Below, one piece after another: positions 57,200 through 64,000 of a stretch of DNA of 64,000 nucleotides (its first letter is position 1; each line of letters begins with the position of its first letter). The position numbers and the translations under genes were made by a program. This DNA comes from Thinopyrum elongatum. Lineage: Eukaryota; Streptophyta; Magnoliopsida; Poales; Poaceae. Location of the stretch: NCBI GenBank assembly GCA_011799875.1, contig CM022297.1, positions 515,709,207 to 515,773,206 on the forward strand, written 5' to 3'. The notes beneath the pieces are model-generated. The model was given only the letters and a program-made list of their open reading frames with translations. It searched no databases and was not told where the DNA came from.

Positions 57200-57800
57200 G
57201 CTTTTTTTTGGGACAATTCAGAGAGCTTTATTTGAGAGAAAGCATTCATAGGACAATCAACCAATAAGCTGGTCACTAGAAAGCTTGGTGTTTCTTTGAG
57301 CCAGTTTTCGGTCACATTCAAAGTGCAAGCACGCTTCGCACAAAGATGAGCCGGAATGTTTGCTGCCCTGATTACATGCTGAATATCAAAAAGGATAAAA
57401 TCCCTAGCTAACTCTCCAATTTGAACGAAGCTAGGAGCCACAAATGAACGTGAATTGTGGAGAGTGTTCTAGAGTGAAACAAACTCTAGACAATCAATCT
57501 CCATGATCACATTTGAAAAACATGTCAGTTTGGCGAGTTTGACACCATCTCGAAGTGAAAAAGCTTCAGCAATGAGGGGATCCGAGATGCCCATATATGG
57601 TTTGCACCACGCCGCGAGGAGAGCAGTCACCGATAGGGCTACACCGCCAACACCTCCACAGTTGTCTACAAAATTTAGGGCACCATCTAGCTCTAGACGC
57701 TCTTTCTAAGTCATGAGAATACGCTATTATCAGTGTAGTTGCCCGATCTATCAAAAGCCCATGCAAGCGAGTCCTCACCCCCATTCATACTGATAGGAAT
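57200..57800 (-). mobile_element. 5'-truncated LINE with RNase H remnant
   Basis: A poly-T at about 57201-57209 is the A-tail of a minus-strand LINE. Upstream on the minus strand are RNase H motifs (AEAFSLRDGVKLA, EIDC, then QHVIRAANIPAHLCAKRA) interrupted by an in-frame stop near 57469. Confidence 0.7.
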
Positions 57801-59936
57801 ATTGAGGATCGCCTAGGCATCAGGTTCAATAAACGTACAATGAGAAACCAATTCTAGGGTTTCTCTCTCCCTCCCCCATCCCTTGGCGACTAGGGTAAAC
57901 TCTCCCCTCCAGGCTTCGCCGGCGAGCTCATGGATTCGCCTTCCCTCTGCCTGCTGTGCCGGTGGCCTGTGGCAGGTAGGGGAATGCATGTGCCTCCACT
58001 CTGGTTAGTAGTTTAGGTTAGGGTTTTTAGTCCTTGTAGGTGCGGTGCTTGGACGGATGGCGGCGCTTCTTCTTCGAGTTTGTCTTTCGGACTCCAATCC
58101 TCCTCGAGTTCGTTCATCTGGACGTAGTCGACGGAGCTCCGTGGTAGATTCCTGCCGTCTCCAATGGATGGTGAGATTAGGGTTTCTTGTCATGTGGCGA
58201 GATTTGGTGCCAGGTGTTTCAGATCTATTCAGGGGTTCCACGAGGACAACTGCGGCCTCAGGGCGCTGGTCCTTAGGGGCGCGTTGTAACACCCCCTTGT
58301 AATAAACTCTGTGACACTCTGTTAAAACTGCCAAGTCATGATCATTTGCAGTGCCAAGTCATAAGGGTTAATGATCCAATTCAAATTCACATCTGAAAAT
58401 CAACTCAAATTCAAAGGTGAATTATATAAAGTTGATCAAACACAGTTGGGAAAATGTTCATTAAATGACAAATAATCCAGGAACATTTCCAAAATCAACA
58501 TCAAAATATTTGGAGTGGGATAATTGACTCAAACAACTTGAAACAGCACCCAAAACAGATTATTCAATCTATTTAAATTGATATCAAATTCAAATGGAAT
58601 TCAAATTAGTTCAAACCACTTTTTGGTGGGGGCTAATATTGCACTGCAATATTAGGGTCAACTTTCATATTTTTCAAAAGTGCACAACTATCCCAAACAT
58701 TTCAGAACAGAAGTGAAATAAAAGAAAATGTGACAGAAGCAGAGAAAGTAATAAACGGGACACTGTGCACTGGGCCTTAGTGCACAGTGCCCCGATTAGA
58801 GGTCCAAACGGCCCAGCCCATCTCCCCGTCGTCCTCCTCCGTGCGCTGTCGCGCGCTGACGCCGACACGGCGACCGGCCGCCACGCTGTCGCCCATCCGC
58901 GACGCCCCGGCAAGGATAAGAGCGACCGAGCCCCTGGCTCAAACCCTAACCCCCACAAACCTCTTCCCCCCTCGCGCGCCGTTCCCCCTTTACCCCTCCA
59001 GATCCGGCGCCCGAACGCCGCCGTCGCCGCGCGTCGGCACCGCCGTGGCCACCGGCATCCTCGAGCTTCTCCGACAAGCCCAAGCGATTCGCAGACGTCC
59101 ACTCCTTCGTCCCCGCTCACCAGCTGGAGCAGGGAAGGTCGTCCTCACCGTCTTCGGCCACTTCCCCATCTCCGGCCACCGCGTCGAATTCCGGCGTCCT
59201 CGACCTCCTCTGCAGCTCCTAAGCATCCACGGGTCTTACGTGACCGCGCGGTGAGCTACTCTCTCCCCTGTTTCTTCCCATGATCCATCTCGCGCGCCAT
59301 AGCTAGTCGTCCCCGAGGCCGTGCTCTGGTTGCCGCCGGTGAGCTCGGTGCAGCCGACGTGACCCTCGTCATCGCCAACAGAGGTCACTGTTGAGCTCCT
59401 GGTGCTCCCAGGAGCCCGGCGAGCTCAAGCCCGAGCCTCCCGTGCCTCCTAACTCCATCTCCTCGATCTCCCGTAGCTCATCTCCGCCGCGGCTCGACGC
59501 CGGCGAGATTCCGGCCACCCCCGCTGCTCCGACCATCACGGATGGACGCGGGTTGAAGTGCCCGTTCGAATGAACCAAGGCGCGCGCGAAACGGCTCACC
59601 GTAGCGGGATTCCGGCCAACTCCGGCGCGGATCCGCCGCGAGTGTGGTCGCCGGCGTCGCTCCGGCGACGCGGCTGACGTGGCGCTGGTGGGCCCCGCCT
59701 CAGAGTCGCTGCCAGTGGGCCCCGGGGGGCCCCGTTGACTGGGTTGACCCAGTCAACTTTGCTGACTGGGCAGCCCCGGTCTATGACATGTGGGCCCCCA
59801 GTAAATTAAAACTAATTAGAACATTTTAAAAATTAAAAGTTAATTAGATATACTAATTGTCTCACTGACATGTGGGGTCCACCCCCTAATTAACCCTGGT
59901 AATTAAATTAATCCACTGATTAGCCTAAACAGAGGC

Positions 59937-59968
59937 TGACATGTGGGTCCCACTGGACCCACATGTCA
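59937..59968. repeat. Perfect 14-bp inverted repeat in LTR copy C
   Basis: TGACATGTGGGTCC (59937-59950) and its exact complement (59955-59968) are separated by CACT. Copy B has the same structure with one mismatch near 24722-24753. Confidence 0.85.
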
Positions 59969-60405
59969 TATTTGACTTAGTCAGCCGACTGTTGACTTGC
60001 TGACGTCAGCAGCGCATCATGCTGACGTCATAATTCATTTTCGGATAAATAAAATAATTCCAGAAATTCAAATAAACTTTAAAAATTAATAACTTTTAAA
60101 CCGTAGCTCGGATCGAAAAAGTTAAAACATGAAAGTTGCTCAGAACGACGAGCCGAGTCTGATCGTGCCGTCTATTTCTCCATCGAAACCCCCTACATAG
60201 AAGAACTCGTAACTTCGGACCCGAATCCGGCAGATGAATAGTGCACACACGTCGGATATTAAATCCCAGATTAATTCTAAAAATAACTAAAATGACTTAG
60301 ATGCATATTTAGGCAACCCTGCACTGCATCATAGCATCACACGCACCGTATTGCATTTGTTTGCATTATGTTTACCTGTTTCTTCCCCCTTTTCTCTCTA
60401 GGTAG

Positions 60406-62192
60406 ACCCCGACGTTGACGTAGCTCCCGAGGCAGACGCCGCACAGGAGTACGACTACGTCCCCGACGATACTACTGAAGACCTTGCCCTTGCCCCCGAG
60501 CAAACAGGCAAGCACCCCCATTTTGAGCATGCCTATATCGCCTACTCTCTTCTCTCTTATGCTTGCATTAGAACTGCTGTTGCTACTGTTTCCTATATCT
60601 GTTGCATAGCCTGTTTATTGTAACCTGCCTTGCTACCTTACTGGTTATCCTAGACTGCTTAGTATAGGCTGGGTAGAGACACGACAGAGAGCCCCCCCTT
60701 GATCCCGACTGCCCTGCTGGACATCAGAAGACCCGACCATCGGGATTGAAGACTAGACCCTGGCACCGCACCTCACTTCCCCTTAGTTGCCGACACTGCT
60801 GGGTTACCATCGAGTGCCGAGGGTGATACCTCATCAGCACTTCTGATGTTAACCTTGTAGGTTAGTTACTCGGTCGTGGTAAGCGAGGGTGAATCCTCCT
60901 ACACCACCCCCGATAACAACGTCGTCGCGCAACTCCTCAAGGTGGACCTCGAGGGTGATTCCTCCTTCGTTCACCTTGATGATAACATCGAGCGGGAATT
61001 CCATCGAGGGTGATTCCTCAGGGTTCCCTTCGGTGTCAGACACACAGTTACCTTGGATATTATGACTTGCACTAAACTATGATACTAAAGACGGGTCGGC
61101 CCTAAGGGGTACCCGCGCGAGCTTAACGCGAAGTGATGTGGAGTTGGGTTGACCTGGATGGTGCCCGCGAGATAACTACGAGGCGTGGCCGGGCATTCTT
61201 AGCCCTTGCCGCAAGTCCTCGAGACGGGGCGACGGGGTCACATCGATCGTGAGTCTCTGCTCGTTTCCGCGCGCTCCTAATCCACTACGGTTTGGATATT
61301 TGATCCGAGGGGCCTCTGGCCCGATAGCACTAACCATCACGTGGGCATAGTATGGGCGTTCTGCGTCGTACACATCAGCCGAAGCTTGTTGGACGTCAGT
61401 AAGGAGCGGCGCACGCCGAGTTGGACTGGTAACGCAACCGCGCTTGTATAAGGGGTTGCTAGGTCTGCTCTCGGTGGCCCCGTAACGTGCAGGAGTTCCC
61501 GGGGCGATGGCCCAAGACCCCTGGGGGCATAGGTTTAGTCCGGCGTGCTGACCTCTCTTATAAGCCTAGGTCGGGTTGCGGCGTGTTGCTTAGCCGAGGC
61601 CGGGCATGACCAAGAAAAGTGTGTCCGGCCAGAGTTAAGCGAGCGTGGTGGGTAAGTTGGTGCACCCCTGCAGGGAAGAAACTTCTATCGATAGCCTGTC
61701 CTACGGTAACGGACACTCGGAGTTGTATCCCGATCGGTACAACTAGAACATGTGGTGAGAACTGGATAGTACGGCTCTGGGATTGCTTTCTCGCAGGGAG
61801 TCGAGAAAGGATCTCAGGTCGAGGTTGATGTTACTACTACTACTACTTTACATTATGTTCATCGGCTCTTCCCTGATGCTGCAAGACTGTCGAAGAATGT
61901 TGAAGATGCTAGTCTTCGATAGGACTAGGCTTTCCCCCTCTATTCTGGCATTTCTGCAGCCCAGTCCACATATACAGCCCCCTTTGAAAATGATGCATAT
62001 GTAGTGTAGATCCTTGCTTGCTGAGTACTTCGGATGAGTACTCACGTTTGCTTTATTTTCTTTTTCCCCATTTTCCATTTGATGCCACCAGACGACGGAG
62101 CCCCTGAGCCAGAAGCCCCAGCCGATGACCAGTACTACTACCCGCCTGGCGAGTACTACTACTACGAGGAGCCGTTCGACGACCAGGAGTAG
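60406..62192 (+). CDS. LTR-resident acidic, Tyr-rich coding blocks (copy C)
   Basis: 60406-60507 (102 nt) and 62092-62192 (101 nt) match the two blocks of copy B in length, phase, acceptor (GTAG and CCAG) and GC-type donor (CAG/GCAAGC). The joined peptide runs PDVDVAPEADAAQEYDYV ... DLALAPEQT-DDGAPEPEAPADDQYYY ... FDDQE-stop. In the second block it differs from copy B at only one residue (D to E). Copy A, more diverged, keeps DDLALAAEQP at the first block (about 3880-3973, minus) with its donor AAGCAAGC, but its second block has a frameshift. No function is known, and the 5' exons are not identified. Confidence 0.45.
60819..61019. repeat. Four spaced GAGGGTGATTCCTC motifs in LTR copy C
   Basis: The motif, with small variations, lies at 60819-60832, 60885-60899, 60951-60965 and 61006-61019, spaced 66, 66 and 55 bp. 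The same four occur in copies A, B and (in part) D. Confidence 0.85.
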
Positions 62193-62707
62193 GATCGGAG
62201 GGTCCAGGGCAGGAGGCCTACGCCTTTCGATCGTAGTATTTTATTTTACCCCGCCTCTGTGAAGGCCTAATTCTCTCTATGTAATATATCTGTACCCAGA
62301 TATCTAATGCTTCCGCTGACGCTTGTATGCCATCGAGCTATGTATTCGAGCCCTCGAGGCCCTGGCTTGTAATATTAAGCTTGTATGACTTTATTTTATG
62401 TTTTAGAGTTGTGTTGTGATATCTTCAAGTGAGTCCTTAGGCTTGATCGTGCGCATTTGCGTGTATGATTAGTGCACGATTAAGCCGAGGTCGTCGCACG
62501 CGTGCACGAAAACTTTCCGGCTGCCATCGACAAGGTCAAGCCGGCTCCGGTAGGGGAGAGGCGACAGCGGCGCGTCGGCGGCTCGTTCTGACAATGGTAG
62601 TGGTCGTTCTGTGGTCTCAGAATCTTAATGTAATTTTTATTATGTTTGAGGTGCTTTGTACTTTCGAGGAACTTTGATAATATATGTGAATCATTTTCAC
62701 AAAAAAA

Positions 62708-62945
62708 GTGTAATTAAGGTGTTGCGGCCACGTACAATATCAGGATCTATCAAATCAGCCACTTTGTCAACATTGGTGATCGCTGGTTTGAGCAAGGGCT
62801 TCTTTGAAATGGTACCTGGTATCCATTTGTCATCCCAGACCGACACTGAATTCGCATCTCTAATCCTCTTTATGGGACCAGCACCAAGAGATTCTCTTCC
62901 GGCAATGATTGCCCTTCATGTAGCCGAGCTGACTAACGACATGAA
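62708..62945 (-). pseudogene. LINE fragment (post-RT connection region)
   Basis: The minus strand reads GAGPIKRIRDANSVSVWDDKWIPGTI and LIDPDIVRGRNT, the segment following the reverse transcriptase in plant L1 ORF2 (a W-R-IGxG...VWxDxWIPG type motif). Nothing else of the element is preserved. Confidence 0.65.
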
Positions 62946-63120
62946 GCTTGCATGATGTCAACATTAGGGAAGTATATATACGCACGTGTTGCTATCACTA
63001 GCGTTTCGCGTGTGACCGTAGCTGGTGGTATAAATAGCTTTTCCTATACGTTTTGGGCGGAGGGCAAAACAACCAGGAGCTAGCTCTAGCCTTATACTTT
63101 TTTTAGGGGGTGCTCTGGCC
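62946..63120. other. Spacer before LTR copy D
   Basis: GGTATAAATAGCT at about 63027 is a good TATA-box match, but no gene follows: LTR copy D begins about 95 bp later. Confidence 0.35.
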
Positions 63121-64000
63121 TTATACGACGCAGAACGCCCATATTATGCCCACGTGATGGTTAATGCTATCAGGCCAGAGGCCCCTCGGATCAAATATCC
63201 AAACCGTTAGTGTGTTGGTAGTGCGGTAACAAGCAGAGACTCACGAAAGATGTGACCCCGTCGCCCCGTCTCGAGGACTTGCGGCAAGGACTAGGAATGC
63301 CCGGCCACGCCTCGTGTTCAACTCTCGGGCACCATCCAGGTCCACCCGATTCCACATCACTCGCAATTAAGCTCGCGCGGGTACCCCTCAGGGCCGACCC
63401 GTCTTTATCCATAACATGTAGTGTCAACGGAAAAGTAAGGGCATCCGTGTGGCTATCATATCAAGAAGGAATCCAAGGCATCACCCTCGTTGGACTCCCA
63501 CCTGACGTAAACGTCAAGGTGAACTAAAGAGGCATCACCCTCGAGGTCCACACTTGAACAGTTGCACGACAATGTCATTTTCAGGGGTGATGTAGGAGGA
63601 ACACCCTCGCTTACCACGACCGATTAACTAACCTACAAGGTTATCATCAGAAGTGCTGACGAGGTATCACCCTCGGCACTCAATAGTAACCCAGTAGAGT
63701 TGGCAACTAAGGGGAAAGTGACGTGCGGTGTCGGGGCCTGGTCTTCAATCCCGTTGTTCGGGTCTTCTGATCATCCAGCGGGGCAGTCGGGACAAGTGGG
63801 GTCTCTGATGATCTCTACCCAACCTATTCTAAACAGTTTAGGATAACAGATAAGTATCAACAGCAAGTTACAAGTAAACAGGCTATGCAGCAGTTATAGG
63901 ATACAGTAATAGCAGCAGATTCTAATGCAAGCATAAGAGAGAAGAGAATGGGCGATATCGGAATGCTTAAAAAGGGGGGTGCTTGCCTGGTAGCTCGGCG
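63121..64000 (-). mobile_element. LTR-like element copy D, partial, runs off the window
   Basis: From CTTATACGACGCAGAACGCCC onward it matches copy A from about 3036, in the same minus orientation. It lacks the 3'-terminal 1.1 kb of the family at its left edge, so it is truncated there. It contains the GAGGGTGAT-type motif repeats (about 63475-63680) and at the window end reaches GCTACCAG/GCAAGC, equivalent to the donor of the first coding block. Confidence 0.8.

Larger units (their letters stand above)
58285..62498 (+). mobile_element. LTR-like element copy C (probable solo LTR)
   Basis: It starts TGTAACACCCCC at 58285 and ends GAGGTCGTCGCA at 62498, with an exact 5-bp duplication CGCGT (58280-58284 and 62499-62503). 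It is 4214 bp with no internal domain and the same layout as copy B: GC-rich zone (58790-59780), paired TGACGTCA boxes, coding block, motif repeats, second coding block, and a possible poly(A) region. It is uninterrupted, so it is the best reference copy. Confidence 0.9.
57843..62707 (+). mobile_element. Short non-LTR retroposon R, copy R3, split by LTR copy C
   Basis: 57843-58284 and 62499-62707 join into one element homologous to R1 and R2: it keeps GGTTTTTAGTCCTTGTAGGTGCGGTGCTTGG and TTTATTATGTTTGAGGTGCTTTGTACTT and ends in an A-tail. LTR copy C has inserted into it. Confidence 0.7.

Noticed and set aside
60819..61019. Regularly spaced repeats that could suggest a CRISPR-like array
   Set aside because: Plant nuclear DNA; spacers are similar between copies and lie within an LTR. 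It is an internal LTR repeat.
63027..63040. TATAAATAG promoter-like motif
   Set aside because: No open frame or gene follows before LTR copy D; an isolated match.

Overview
The window is nuclear DNA of a grass, almost certainly a Triticeae species (wheat, goat-grass or barley group). It has no operons or bacterial signals. It carries a BARE/Angela/WIS-type Copia retrotransposon, a CACTA element with tandem AGTAGCGCG subterminal repeats, plant L1-type LINEs, Stowaway MITEs, and small, partly broken plant gene families between them. Names of families come from recognising sequence patterns; no database search was possible.

Layout. 1-540 is unassigned and 541-842 is a LINE tail. 961-12208 is a decayed L1-type LINE (ORF1 with two CCHC knuckles; ORF2 endonuclease, reverse transcriptase and zf-RVT) split by a 4.19-kb LTR-like element (copy A, 1880-6066). 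12531-16873 is a receptor-like LRR protein pseudogene broken by a three-layer nest: LINE tail, then a hAT element (8-bp target duplication), then a MULE (9-bp target duplication). 17.3 kb holds a relic of a small cysteine-rich gene. 17849-36350 is one F-box/DUF295 gene on the minus strand, cut into three pieces by a CACTA element (18626-22879, TSD TTA) and by LTR-like copy B (22966-36047, TSD CCCAT). Copy B itself contains a young Angela-type Copia element (25682-34434, TSD GATTC).

From 36.4 to 55.8 kb lies a tandem cluster of small plus-strand genes. With the relic at 17.3 kb there are eight copies, five or six of them open. Each encodes a protein of roughly 105-130 residues with a CX10C ... 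CX9C cysteine pattern, most ending in RWWTGMRRS or a close variant. The pattern resembles the plant GCK domain and twin-CX9C (CHCH-type) proteins. Two copies sit in a roughly 3-4 kb segmental duplication, and each duplicate later received its own retroposon. A nonsense-mutated ELO-like fatty-acid elongase pseudogene lies inside the cluster. Removing the insertions puts the 17.3-kb relic about 2 kb from the rest of the cluster.

55.9-58.3 kb is a patchwork of Copia and LINE RNase H fragments. 58285-62498 is LTR-like copy C (TSD CGCGT), inserted in a short retroposon. A partial copy D runs off the right edge. Copies B and C share two short coding blocks that join in frame across a GC-AG intron and encode an acidic, tyrosine-rich C-terminus, which may be an undescribed gene carried inside this LTR family.
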